The notes beneath the pieces are model-generated. The model saw only the letters and a program-made list of their open reading frames with translations, was not told the origin of the DNA and did not search any database. A stretch of 64,000 nt of DNA, taken from contig CAWFKW010000007.1 of assembly GCA_963816535.1 (NCBI GenBank), positions 1-64,000 of the forward strand. The letters are read 5' to 3'. This document shows, piece by piece, positions 26,843 through 34,975 of this stretch (position 1 is the first letter of the stretch; each line of letters opens with the position of its first letter). The position numbers were made by a program, and so were the translations under genes. The stretch comes from CAWFKW01 sp963816535. GTDB lineage: Bacteria; Bacteroidota; Ignavibacteria; Tepidaquicellales; OLB5.

Positions 26843-27793
26843 ATGGAATATAAGGATTATTATAAGATACTCGGGGTCGATAAGAAAGCATCGCAGGATG
26901 AAATAAAAAAAGCTTTCAGAAAGCTCGCGGTTAAGCATCACCCTGATAAGAATGCGGGAGATAAAACGGCTGAGGCAAAATTCAAAGAGATCAATGAGGC
27001 AAACGAAGTTCTGAGCGATCCCGAAAAACGCAAAAAATATGACGCCCTGGGCGAGAACTGGAAAAATTACCAGCAGCAGGGAGGCAACGCGCAGGATTTC
27101 GACTGGTCGCGTTATGCTAATCCCGGCGCTGGCGGCGCAGGAGGACAGACATTTTACTCATCCTCTGATTTTGGAGAGATGTTCGGCGGCGGCGAAGGCG
27201 GCTTCTCTGATTTCTTCGATACGCTCTTCGGCGGTTCGATGGGCGGCGGGAGAAGGAAATCTTCGCGGACAATGCAGTTCAGGGGGCAGGATGCTCATGC
27301 AGAACTTCCTGTTACGCTCGATGAAGCATATCATGGCATCGAAAAAATATTCAGTATTAACGACCAATCGATAAAGCTTAAAATAAAACGCGGCATAGCT
27401 GACGGCCAAACGCTGCGGCTTGCCGGCAAAGGCTATCCGGGGCCAAATAACGGTCCCGGCGGCGACTTGCTCATAACTATCAGAGTTGATAAACACCCCC
27501 TGTTTAACAGAATTGATGATGACCTGTATTGTGATTTACCTGTTGACCTGTACACGGCGGTTCTGGGCGGCAAAGAAGAGCTTAAGACCTTCAAAGGAAA
27601 AATAAAGCTTGATATCCCCAAAGAAGCATCGAATGGAAAAACATTGCGCTTAAAGGGACTGGGCATGCCGGTTTACGGGAAAACAAACCAGTTTGGGGAC
27701 CTGTATGTTAAAATAGATATTCAGACCCCGAAAAATCTTTCATCTCAGGAATTAAAACTTTTTAAAGAACTTGCAGGACTGAGAAAGCAATGA
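26843..27793 (+). CDS. cbpA: CbpA-type DnaJ co-chaperone
   Basis: Hsp70 co-chaperone of 316 residues. The J domain (1-70) has the HPD motif at 33-35, which triggers the Hsp70 ATPase. A Gly/Phe-rich linker (about 85-140) is followed by the two C-terminal beta domains (VTLDEAYHGIEKIFSI, then KHPLFNRIDDDLYCDLPVDLYTAVLGG). The cysteine-rich zinc domain of DnaJ is absent, so this is the class B (CbpA/DjlA-like) form. A canonical dnaK-linked DnaJ is presumably elsewhere in the genome. Confidence 0.9.
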   Translation: MEYKDYYKILGVDKKASQDEIKKAFRKLAVKHHPDKNAGDKTAEAKFKEINEANEVLSDPEKRKKYDALGENWKNYQQQGGNAQDFDWSRYANPGAGGAGGQTFYSSSDFGEMFGGGEGGFSDFFDTLFGGSMGGGRRKSSRTMQFRGQDAHAELPVTLDEAYHGIEKIFSINDQSIKLKIKRGIADGQTLRLAGKGYPGPNNGPGGDLLITIRVDKHPLFNRIDDDLYCDLPVDLYTAVLGGKEELKTFKGKIKLDIPKEASNGKTLRLKGLGMPVYGKTNQFGDLYVKIDIQTPKNLSSQELKLFKELAGLRKQ

Positions 27794-27923
27794 CTAATGA
27801 CTAATATCATCCCCACCATGAGTCTAATGCAGAGTAAACTCCGGCGGTATTCAAATAAATCTTTATTAATATCCCTTTCCATTTTCTCCCATCTATATTC
27901 GGAATAAGTTTGCCGTTCAGCAT

Positions 27924-28314
27924 TCATCCTTTCCGATCATTATTTCCATTTCTCCTGTTATAAATGTCATTCCCGCGAAGGCGGGAATCCAGATAATCTT
28001 TATTTATTTCCAATTCAAGTTCTTCTCCGCCATATTCAAAATACAAATCTTTCCATTCAGGATTCATTTCTTCTATAATTCTAATTTTCCATTCTCTTTT
28101 CCATTTTTTCAGTTGTTTCTCCCTTTTGATCGCCTCAAAAACATTATCCGTTTCCTCAAAGTAAACAAGCTTATTAACATTATATTTTTTCAGAGAACCC
28201 TCCATGAATTTTATGTTTGTGTTCATGCACTCTGGCTAGTAAATCATTAGTTACTCCGATGTATAACTTTCCGTTGTATCCGCTTGCTAATATGTAAACA
28301 AAATAAGAATTCAT
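27924..28314 (-). pseudogene. GIY-YIG nuclease domain protein, broken by one frameshift
   Basis: Starting at 28314 the frame reads MNSYFVYILASGYNGKLYIGVTND, a YhbQ/UvrC-type GIY-YIG domain (here YVYI-like FVYI and YIGVTN). Near 28185-28190 a run of six A breaks the frame. The next frame reads YNVNKLVYFEETDNVFEAIKREKQLKKWKREWK, the usual second half. The span of 391 nt is one base over 130 codons, so one extra A explains it. The end of the protein is encoded by an intergenic palindrome (DSRLRGND at about 27967-27992), so the original stop may have been lost. It is probably a small stand-alone nuclease, often scattered and dispensable. Confidence 0.75.
27967..27992. repeat. TTCCCGCGAAGGCGGGAA palindrome, copy 1 (SRLRGND repeat)
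   Basis: TCATTCCCGCGAAGGCGGGAATCC, an imperfect palindrome found many times in this window (also near 28365, 40649, 40752, 51279 and 63212). Translated on one strand it gives DSRLRGND. This copy lies inside the 3' end of the GIY-YIG reading frame. Confidence 0.85.
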
Positions 28315-28364
28315 AGCAGATCGATTATTATCATACAGAATTTCTCTATTACAAATATTTTGTT

Positions 28365-28390
28365 AGATTCCCGCATTCGCGGGAATGACA
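28365..28390. repeat. SRLRGND-type palindrome, copy 2
   Basis: AGATTCCCGCATTCGCGGGAATGACA, the same family in inverse orientation to copy 1. Copies 1 and 2 flank the broken GIY-YIG gene. Confidence 0.8.
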
Positions 28391-28460
28391 TGATAAGGTT
28401 GCAGTTGTTGGTGTTATCTCCAACAACAAATTATTAGACCATTATTCTGATACATTCTAC

Positions 28461-28528
28461 TCAACTTATAATATATAAAACAGCCCGGCTCTAATCAACT
28501 TATAATATATAAAACAGCCCTGCTCTAA
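28461..28528. repeat. 34-bp tandem duplication at the 3' end of a barrel-protein gene
   Basis: Two copies of a 34-bp unit beginning TCAACTTATAATATATAAAA differ at one position. The right copy encodes the last residues and stop (RAGLFYIL) of the outer-membrane protein gene. The left copy lies just beyond the stop as an untranslated echo of it. Confidence 0.85.
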
Positions 28529-29280
28529 GCGGGAAGTAATTGTGATTTCCCCCAAGAAAAATTCCGTTTGTTATGAAATTATATTCCATTTCAGCGCGGA
28601 TGCCGAAATGTTGTGTTATCCTGTATCCCGCTGAGCCGCCAACGCTTAATACAGCGTTTACAATTGATGTTGGCTCATAATAGTTTGATGAATGCGTCCA
28701 CGAAGAATCGGGGAACATTTTATAGGAATAATTAATAGTAACCGCCTGCTGATTCGAGAAATGAACGCCAATTCCCAGCGAAAGAAACAGAATAATTCTC
28801 TCTTTTAGGGTCAAATCTGCCCAACAAAAAATTTCCTTTTACCGAGTATAAAGAAACGTCGCCCCCGATAACAGTTTCTCTTGAGTTTTCGGTGTTGTAC
28901 TTTTCAATTTCAAAGTTATCAGATTTCACATGAGTATAACCGGCGTCCAATTTAAGGCCTTTTGAAGCCGAAAAGAACCACATCATGCTAAGATTCAAGT
29001 TCGGCGATGTAATGGCGCGAGATATCCCATCAAACGGGAAAAAGCCGCCGCTAAGAAGCGACACTCCCCCAATAACTGATGCCGAGAAATAATACTTATC
29101 AGGTATCGTATGTTTTGAAGAATTTAAGATGGACGATCCCGGAACAACCTTTTTAAAATTATTCTGAGTTCTGAATGGTAGGTTTACCGAATCCTGGGAA
29201 ATAGCCACGCCGGACTCAAAGATAATAATCGCCGCGATCAGGATTGTTTTAATTTTATTATTCAAAATGTTTTTCCTCAC
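28500..29280 (-). pseudogene. Outer-membrane beta-barrel protein, paralogue C, one frameshift
   Basis: The signal peptide (IKTILIAAIIIFESGVAISQ) is followed by a barrel-like domain (YYFSASVIGGVSLLSGGFFPFDG). Near 28803-28806 a run of four T (A on the coding strand) breaks the frame: GRFDPK should continue ERIILFLSLGIGVHFSNQQ, as in the two intact neighbours (GRMKPEEKFIFYATLGFGVNF and GRFNPSERFMFYFSLGFGMHF). The end is NYFPLRAGLFYIL, a beta-signal-like terminus with Leu instead of Phe. The span of 781 nt is one over 260 codons. It is third in a tandem family on the minus strand. Confidence 0.75.
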
Positions 29281-29284
29281 ATTC

Positions 29285-30130
29285 CTAAAACATATAAAAC
29301 AACCCCGCTCTTAACGGAAAGTAATTACGTTTCCCGGTAAACATACTCTCTCCACTCCCTAGAAGCATGTTATATTCTGTTTCAACAATGGCGCCAAAGT
29401 TTTTAGAAAATCTGTATCCAGCTGTACCTCCAAGGCTTATCAGGGGATTTATCCAGAGTGTCCCAAAAATATATTCTGATCCAACTGTAATTGCAGAATC
29501 ATTTGGAATGATTGTAATTTCATCGCGAGCGGCAAAATTGACTCCAAAACCAAGAGTCGCGTAGAATATAAATTTTTCTTCAGGCTTCATCCTTCCCATG
29601 ATAAAGCTTCCTTTTATTGAAATTATAGAAACATCGCCTCCAACAATTGAACTATAAAAAGGCGCTACATTCGTACCGCTCAAATTATTGTCCGCCTTTA
29701 CAAAAGTATAACCTGCATCGATCATTATTGCTTTTGAATCCGAGAAAAACATGACCGCAGAAAGATTCAGGTTCATGTATGCCTTACTTATGTTTTTTTC
29801 ATAAAAGGGATTGTATTCGAATGAAAGAAATGAAGCGCCGCCGGTCAGGGAAACTGAGAATGTGTATTTCTCAGGCGCCAAATTGGCAGTGAAGTATTTT
29901 ACATTGCTTGCAGGAATTAGATCAATCGATTTATTTGCCTGCTCAATCTTAATGTAATTAGAATCTGTCTTAACAAATCTTCCGGTTATTTCGGAGCCGT
30001 CAATAAGAACGATCTTGTAATTCTTCCCGGTTTCAAGTCTGGTAAGATCCGTCTGCCGCTGCGATATGGCCATGCCTGATTGCATAAGAAGAAGGACAAC
30101 AATAAGATATAATTTAATTTGCTTTTCCAT
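29285..30130 (-). CDS. Outer-membrane beta-barrel protein, paralogue B
   Basis: 281 residues with signal peptide (LYLIVVLLLMQSGMAISQ). A small domain (about 30-85) with LETGKNYKIVLIDGSEITGRFVKTDSNYIKI resembles an Sm/LSm-like beta module. It is followed by an eight-strand-like barrel of alternating aromatic strands (YTFSVSLTGGASFL, AIMIDAGYTFVKAD, FIFYATLGFGVNF). It ends RAGLFYMF with the terminal Phe expected for BAM recognition. The gap to paralogue C is 4 bp. Ligand or function is unknown. Confidence 0.75.
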   Translation of the reverse strand: MEKQIKLYLIVVLLLMQSGMAISQRQTDLTRLETGKNYKIVLIDGSEITGRFVKTDSNYIKIEQANKSIDLIPASNVKYFTANLAPEKYTFSVSLTGGASFLSFEYNPFYEKNISKAYMNLNLSAVMFFSDSKAIMIDAGYTFVKADNNLSGTNVAPFYSSIVGGDVSIISIKGSFIMGRMKPEEKFIFYATLGFGVNFAARDEITIIPNDSAITVGSEYIFGTLWINPLISLGGTAGYRFSKNFGAIVETEYNMLLGSGESMFTGKRNYFPLRAGLFYMF

Positions 30131-30250
30131 TATGTTACCAGCTAACTTTTTTGAGTTTTGTTTGTTGTTTTGTTTTATTTGTTAATTACCATTTGGTGAT
30201 TGTTGAGATTCGGCTGAACCGAATCGAAATCCCGTTTGCGGGGCTAATTG

Positions 30251-30823
30251 TTAATTGCTTTTGTGTTCATGCATTATATATTTCAACCTCTTTGCTTTAA
30301 CCAGGGCATTGATGTTTCCAAAATTATAGATCTCATCGTTGGTAGCAAATTCTGTAATAAGTCCTGTTATTAACCCTGTGGGAATGCCTAGTACAAAGCC
30401 TATAACAAACCCGAATCCCCCTACATTCCAACCCTCCGAATTGTGCGTGCTCGCCAATCCAATAATGCCCCATACGACAGTTGATGCCAGAATGCCGTAT
30501 AACATACCCTTGGCAAATCCGTGACGTATAAATTTAACACTGCTGATATTTGAAATCGGAAAAGTTTTATCGACTTGACTCTTTGTGATAGTAAACGAGC
30601 TATCGCCGGCATCAATGATCTTCACATCTTTCATGAGGATTGAATTTTCCAGGTCAATATTGCATTCATCAGTAGTATCTTTAAACGAACTAAAATTTCT
30701 CAAAGATTGTCCATTGGAAGGCGTGTATTTATCCTGCAAGTGAAATTCGTTTAATCTTTGTGAGATGCTCAGATTGCCCGTTAACATCAGCGAACAGAAC
30801 AGAGGAATTATAAGTAGTTTCAT
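30251..30823 (-). CDS. Exported membrane protein with a Gly-rich hydrophobic core, unknown
   Basis: 190 residues with a signal peptide (LLIIPLFCSLMLTGNLSISQ). A beta module (ILMKDVKIIDAGDSSFTITKSQVDKTFPISNISSVKFI) resembles the short N-terminal module of the flanking barrel proteins. A Gly/Ile-rich hydrophobic stretch (about 105-165, MLYGILASTVVWGIIG and FVIGFVLGIPTGLITG) follows and may form glycine-zipper helices. It sits between barrel paralogues A and B, 11 bp from A, so it likely belongs to the same unit. Function is unknown. Confidence 0.65.
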   Translation of the reverse strand: MKLLIIPLFCSLMLTGNLSISQRLNEFHLQDKYTPSNGQSLRNFSSFKDTTDECNIDLENSILMKDVKIIDAGDSSFTITKSQVDKTFPISNISSVKFIRHGFAKGMLYGILASTVVWGIIGLASTHNSEGWNVGGFGFVIGFVLGIPTGLITGLITEFATNDEIYNFGNINALVKAKRLKYIMHEHKSN

Positions 30824-30834
30824 ATCGCCCTCCT

Positions 30835-31701
30835 CTAAAAGATGTAAAAAATGCCTGCGCGCAGCGGGAAATAATTACGCCCTCCCCAAAAGATGAAGAT
30901 GCTTTCAGCCGTAACCATATCATATTCCATTTCAATACTCGCGCCGAACCGTTTTGAGAACCTGTATCCGACCGAACCGCCTAAGCTTATCAGCGCGTTC
31001 ACTTCCGAAACCGGCTGGTAAGTATTTGTCAGCAGAGTATAACTGGTGTCAGGGTAGTTCCTGGAGTAATATGACTCCGTTCTGGAATCCTGGTTTGTAA
31101 AGTGCATGCCGAAGCCAAGCGAGAAGTAAAACATAAACCGTTCTGATGGGTTAAATCTTCCAAAAAGAATATTCCCTTTGAATGAGAGCATCGATACGCT
31201 TCCCCCTGTATAATAGCTGTCGTAATAAGGGCTGTTCGATGCAGAATAATAGGTCCAGTCTCTTGATTTAACGTACGTATAGCCAACGTCAAATTTCAAA
31301 CCCTTAGTTTCGGACAAAAACAAAATTGATGATGCGTTTAAATTTAATCCTGATTTTCCTTTCGAGTCGCCGTAATAGGGATAAAAATCGTTCGTGAGAA
31401 AACTTATACCTCCCATAAGCGATACAGAAAATGAATATTTATCTTTCTGCAAATCCGAAGTGTAATACAAAATATTACTTTTAGGGACTATTATTGTTGA
31501 TTTGTTTTCGGTCTCGACCCGCACTTCAACAGAATCAGATGCAACTATCCTGCCTTTGATCTCAGTGTCATCAAAGAGAACAATTTTGTAGTTCTTTCCA
31601 ATAATAATTTTTGAAATATCGGATTCGTTTTGAGATAAAACCAGGGCACACTGAAGAAAAAGAAAAGCGAAAATAATAAAAGGATTAAATCGTGTCTTCA
31701 T
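30835..31701 (-). CDS. Outer-membrane beta-barrel protein, paralogue A
   Basis: 288 residues, first gene of the family. The signal peptide (FIIFAFLFLQCALVLSQ) is followed by the same N-terminal module as paralogue B (IIIGKNYKIVLFDDTEIKGRIVASDSVEVRVE). The barrel (YSFSVSLMGGISFL, LKFDVGYTYVKS, FMFYFSLGFGMHF, SLGGSVGYRFSKRFGASIEMEYDM) closes with NYFPLRAGIFYIF. Conservation of the module and strands between A, B and C shows tandem duplication. It is probably an outer-membrane protein exported by Sec and assembled by BAM. Confidence 0.75.
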   Translation of the reverse strand: MKTRFNPFIIFAFLFLQCALVLSQNESDISKIIIGKNYKIVLFDDTEIKGRIVASDSVEVRVETENKSTIIVPKSNILYYTSDLQKDKYSFSVSLMGGISFLTNDFYPYYGDSKGKSGLNLNASSILFLSETKGLKFDVGYTYVKSRDWTYYSASNSPYYDSYYTGGSVSMLSFKGNILFGRFNPSERFMFYFSLGFGMHFTNQDSRTESYYSRNYPDTSYTLLTNTYQPVSEVNALISLGGSVGYRFSKRFGASIEMEYDMVTAESIFIFWGGRNYFPLRAGIFYIF

Positions 31702-31940
31702 AACATTAACAGCAATAATTTAAATAAAAAGACTCTGTAAAATGGTGTAAATGAAAGGATTAATCAATGCAATATTTAATGCAATTCCCGGACAAAATGG
31801 CAAAAACTTTACAACTTATCTAAAATCCTGCAAGTCCCTTCATAGCAAGATACACGAACATAAAGTATTCTTACCTGCGTATGCCGCGCCATAGAAGCCT
31901 CCAGCAATAAAAATTAAAGCGGCGAAATTTCCGTAGAAGT

Positions 31941-32444
31941 TTAATCTTCCCATGGAATTACCCAGCAGTCGCCTGTATCAAGTTCTTTAGCTCCCGCCAT
32001 TTTGGCATAAAGGAAAAGCTGCATTTTATAACCTGTAAGCCATTTCAAAGTAGTCTCAAGAATCGCCTGCCCGAGTTTCATTTCTTCACCTAACAGGTTT
32101 GTAACATCCTTCGCCAACAGGTCATCATCTGAAACATCTTTCAACAAAGTTTTTATTGTTTCAAGCTGCTTATCCATGAGTCTGAGAAAATCTTCCGGTT
32201 TGATTTCCCCCATGTTCCCGAAATATTTCTTATAGATATTCTTCCTCTCTTGGGGGTCCTTGCAAATTGATGCCTCGGCAGCAGAGCTTCCCCATGCTGT
32301 AAGAGTTTGCAGCAACTCAAAAGTACTTCTCATCCCCTCCTGCGGCCTGTAGTTAAGGCCGCCCTCAGGCAGTTTTGTATAAAGCCTTTTGCATATACTT
32401 ATTTCTTTTTCAACCGCATCTAAGATCTGTTGTTTGTGGGACAT
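31941..32444 (-). CDS. DinB-like four-helix protein
   Basis: 167 residues, all-helical by composition. The layout (MSHKQQILDAVEKEISICKRLYTKLPEGGLNYRPQEGMRSTFELLQTLTAWGSSAAEA ...) follows the DinB/DfsB four-helix fold, a frequent but poorly characterised metal-dependent thiol-related family. Metal-binding His residues are not obvious, so activity is doubtful. The preceding stretch 31702-31940 holds no gene I trust; a 47-codon open frame at 31751-31894 (+) is probably chance. Confidence 0.55.
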   Translation of the reverse strand: MSHKQQILDAVEKEISICKRLYTKLPEGGLNYRPQEGMRSTFELLQTLTAWGSSAAEASICKDPQERKNIYKKYFGNMGEIKPEDFLRLMDKQLETIKTLLKDVSDDDLLAKDVTNLLGEEMKLGQAILETTLKWLTGYKMQLFLYAKMAGAKELDTGDCWVIPWED

Positions 32445-32491
32445 TAGTTTTGAATCCTTTCCCGCATGCAGAGGGCGCAGGCTGCGAATGA

Positions 32492-33181
32492 TTATTTATA
32501 TTTTAATAACACTCTGTAAACAAAATATAAAGCGTTGATATTCATCACGGCAAGAAGAATAACGCAAATTCTCGGCAGGGCGTTAAAATCATAGACTCCA
32601 AGAAAAATTGAGAATATAACCGCTGCAACCGAGTAAACCAATAGAATCGTCCTGTCTTTGTCAGCAAGATAATTAGTGGAAATGTAATTCCGCACTAACC
32701 CCCCGTTTTTCAGACTGAAATCAACGCTGAATTCCGCCAGATGATTCTGTACCAGCGATTTCGTTTTTATCATATCGCCGGGGTTAAGCTTAAGCGGTCT
32801 CAATGAAATACTGTTTCCGTGATTAATAAATTCAGGTTGCAAACTATACGGTTTGGTTGCAAGCAAGTCAATTTCCATCACATCCGATTTTACATCAAAA
32901 TTTATTGTGAAATCCCTGTCAAAGTCCTCCTGTTTGATCGCCACATTACCTGTGTTCATAAACTCCAGCGTCACAAGGAGGATATTTTCGCTTTCAGCGC
33001 CGTTCCATAACAGCTCGAGTTTTCCGGGAAGCTCAGAGCTTGGGCTTATAAGCTGTGTGGATGAAATATTATAAGATAATTCTTTCCTGCCCCGCTTATA
33101 GAAATACCTCCCCCAAAGCGCAAGCAATAATACAAGAACACAGAGCGTGATCCAGTCAAAATTAGCAAGATTATTGTGCAT
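32492..33181 (-). CDS. Three-helix membrane protein, unknown
   Basis: 229 residues. One N-terminal membrane helix (WITLCVLVLLLALWG) and two near the C-terminus (LLVYSVAAVIFSIFLGVY and ICVILLAVMNINALYFVY) flank a soluble beta-rich domain (about 35-170, ISSTQLISPSSELPGKLELLWNG ... NTGNVAIKQEDFDRDFTINF). Similar domains occur in uncharacterised bacterial membrane proteins. The start is 7 bp beyond the stop of the permease gene on the same strand, so the two may be one operon. Confidence 0.6.
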   Translation of the reverse strand: MHNNLANFDWITLCVLVLLLALWGRYFYKRGRKELSYNISSTQLISPSSELPGKLELLWNGAESENILLVTLEFMNTGNVAIKQEDFDRDFTINFDVKSDVMEIDLLATKPYSLQPEFINHGNSISLRPLKLNPGDMIKTKSLVQNHLAEFSVDFSLKNGGLVRNYISTNYLADKDRTILLVYSVAAVIFSIFLGVYDFNALPRICVILLAVMNINALYFVYRVLLKYK

Positions 33182-33188
33182 GTGATTT

Positions 33189-34619
33189 TTATCTCGGCGT
33201 CAAATTTCCTTTGCTTCCCTGCCTGTTGAAATAAAAGTAAAACGGGATGCCAATCACAACAAGCAGCAAACCAAACACAGCGTTCCTTATATTCTCTTTA
33301 AAGCTGAACACAACAAAAAACGCCGCGCATAAAATAAATATTATCGGCAGAACCGGGTAACCAATTACCTTATATGGCCTTTCATCATTCGGCATTTTTT
33401 TCCTGAGCACAAAAACGCCAAACGCGCCGAGTCCGTAAAATATCCATGAAACAAATATCAGCATATCCGTTATCTGGTCAAATGTGCCGGTCATTGCAAT
33501 AAGCGATGCCCAAATCCCCTGCACTAGTATAGATACTCCCGGCGTTCTGTGTTTATGATGGACGTCTTCAAGTTTTTTAAAGAAAAGGCCGTCTTTAGCC
33601 ATCGCATAATATACTCTTGCCGATGCAAGTATAGTTCCGTTAGTTGTGCCGAATGTGGATACCATAACGGCAACAGCCACAAACGCTCCGCCCCAGTTCC
33701 CAACAACCGCCTGCATAACATCTGATGCAAGCAAAGTCGATTTTGACATTTGCTCTACGGGCAGAATGTACAGGTAAGCAAGATTTATCAGAGTATAAAC
33801 TACTATTACAAATCCAACGCCAATAAAAAGCGCGCGCGGGATGTTCCTTTGGGGCTCTTTTATTTCGGCGCCAAGATACGTGATGTTGTTCCACCCGTCA
33901 TAGGCCCAGAATGCGCCGCTTAGGGCAAGTATAATTGCCCCTAGCAATGTGCCTGACGGATATTGAAACGTCGTGCTTATGAACGGCGTAAAATTTGATG
34001 TATGCCCCGCGCCGAATACCAATGCAGCTACAATTATTATTCCAATTGCAGCAGATTTCAAAGTCGTGAAGACATTATTGACCATTCCGCCAAAAACAAC
34101 GCCAAAGTAATTTACGACTGAAAGAAACATAATGAGAACAATCGTCATCATCTTGAGTCCGATATCTTTTAATGGATAAAGATCGAGGACGTTCACTCCT
34201 GCAATTGGTATTGAAAAGCCCCAGGCCTCCCATGCCGGCGATAAATGCGGCGCCGGGAAAAAATATTCCAGGTACCCGGAAAAGATGTAAGCGATTGCAG
34301 CTATAGAACCCGTCTGAATAACAGAAAATGTCGACCAACCGTAAATAAAAGCTGTGAACTTGCCGTACATTTCACGGAAGTAAACGTATTGGCCGCCCGC
34401 TCTTGGGATAAGTCCGGTAACTTCAGCGTTAATAAGAGCTCCTACAAGACTTATTAATCCGGCGCCAACCCATATAGCGATCAATATCCCCGGCGCGCCA
34501 AGCTCGCCTGACATAGGCGCTGATTTCTTGAAAATACCGGAGCCTATCATGGAACCAATTACAATTGTGATAGCGGTAAATAAACCAAGGCGCTGCAACA
34601 AAGAGTGTTTATTTTCCAT
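33189..34619 (-). CDS. APC-family amino-acid permease
   Basis: 476 residues with about twelve membrane helices. The first helix motif IVIGSMIGSGIFKKSAPM and the second-helix GLISLVGALINAEVTGLIPRAGGQYVYFREMYG are hallmarks of the APC (LAT-like) superfamily of amino-acid/cation or exchange transporters. Substrate is not predictable. It is followed closely by a membrane protein of unknown function. Confidence 0.88.
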   Translation of the reverse strand: MENKHSLLQRLGLFTAITIVIGSMIGSGIFKKSAPMSGELGAPGILIAIWVGAGLISLVGALINAEVTGLIPRAGGQYVYFREMYGKFTAFIYGWSTFSVIQTGSIAAIAYIFSGYLEYFFPAPHLSPAWEAWGFSIPIAGVNVLDLYPLKDIGLKMMTIVLIMFLSVVNYFGVVFGGMVNNVFTTLKSAAIGIIIVAALVFGAGHTSNFTPFISTTFQYPSGTLLGAIILALSGAFWAYDGWNNITYLGAEIKEPQRNIPRALFIGVGFVIVVYTLINLAYLYILPVEQMSKSTLLASDVMQAVVGNWGGAFVAVAVMVSTFGTTNGTILASARVYYAMAKDGLFFKKLEDVHHKHRTPGVSILVQGIWASLIAMTGTFDQITDMLIFVSWIFYGLGAFGVFVLRKKMPNDERPYKVIGYPVLPIIFILCAAFFVVFSFKENIRNAVFGLLLVVIGIPFYFYFNRQGSKGNLTPR

Positions 34620-34704
34620 AAAATTCCAATTTTAAATTCGCCTAAAATAGCAAGGTTATTTCGAAATAACAACTTATATGCTTTTTGGAAGATGAGAATA
34701 GTCT

Positions 34705-34747
34705 CCCCTTTACAGAGGGGGAGATGCGCGCCAATAATGCACAGAGG
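34705..34747. repeat. CTCCCC...GCGC palindromic repeat, copy 1
   Basis: TCCCCTTTACAGAGGGGGA plus a GCGC-type arm. It resembles the longer and cleaner copy at 38772-38824. Confidence 0.55.
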
Positions 34748-34772
34748 GTTCTGAACGCTGAGTAACTAAACT

Positions 34773-34802
34773 GTAGGGGCGGACCCATGTGTCCGCCCTT
34801 TT
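34773..34802. repeat. GGGGCGGAC...GTCCGCCC hairpin
   Basis: GGGCGGAC-CCATGT-GTCCGCCC followed by TTTT. It is either a short intergenic repeat of a known MAG-common class or a terminator-like hairpin. The remainder of 34620-34975 holds no gene. Confidence 0.6.
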
Positions 34803-34975
34803 CTATGGAGAGAAAAAATAGATTCCCGCCGGAGTTTACTTCGCAGTTGCTCGCCCGCCTGTGGAGGAATGCGGGGCGGAAACAATACTCTCAAAAACTT
34901 TGTTCTTTTCTAAATTGCAAATTTGAAACTCAATGCTTATGTTTAATGCTGTATTTAAAAAGAATATATGGAAAG

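Noticed and set aside
27745..27927. 60-codon open frame on the minus strand
   Set aside because: It overlaps the end of the DnaJ-like gene, has no signal or motif, and probably arises by chance.
31751..31894. 47-codon open frame on the + strand
   Set aside because: Possible small gene, but no ribosome site, no motif and no conserved neighbour; left out.
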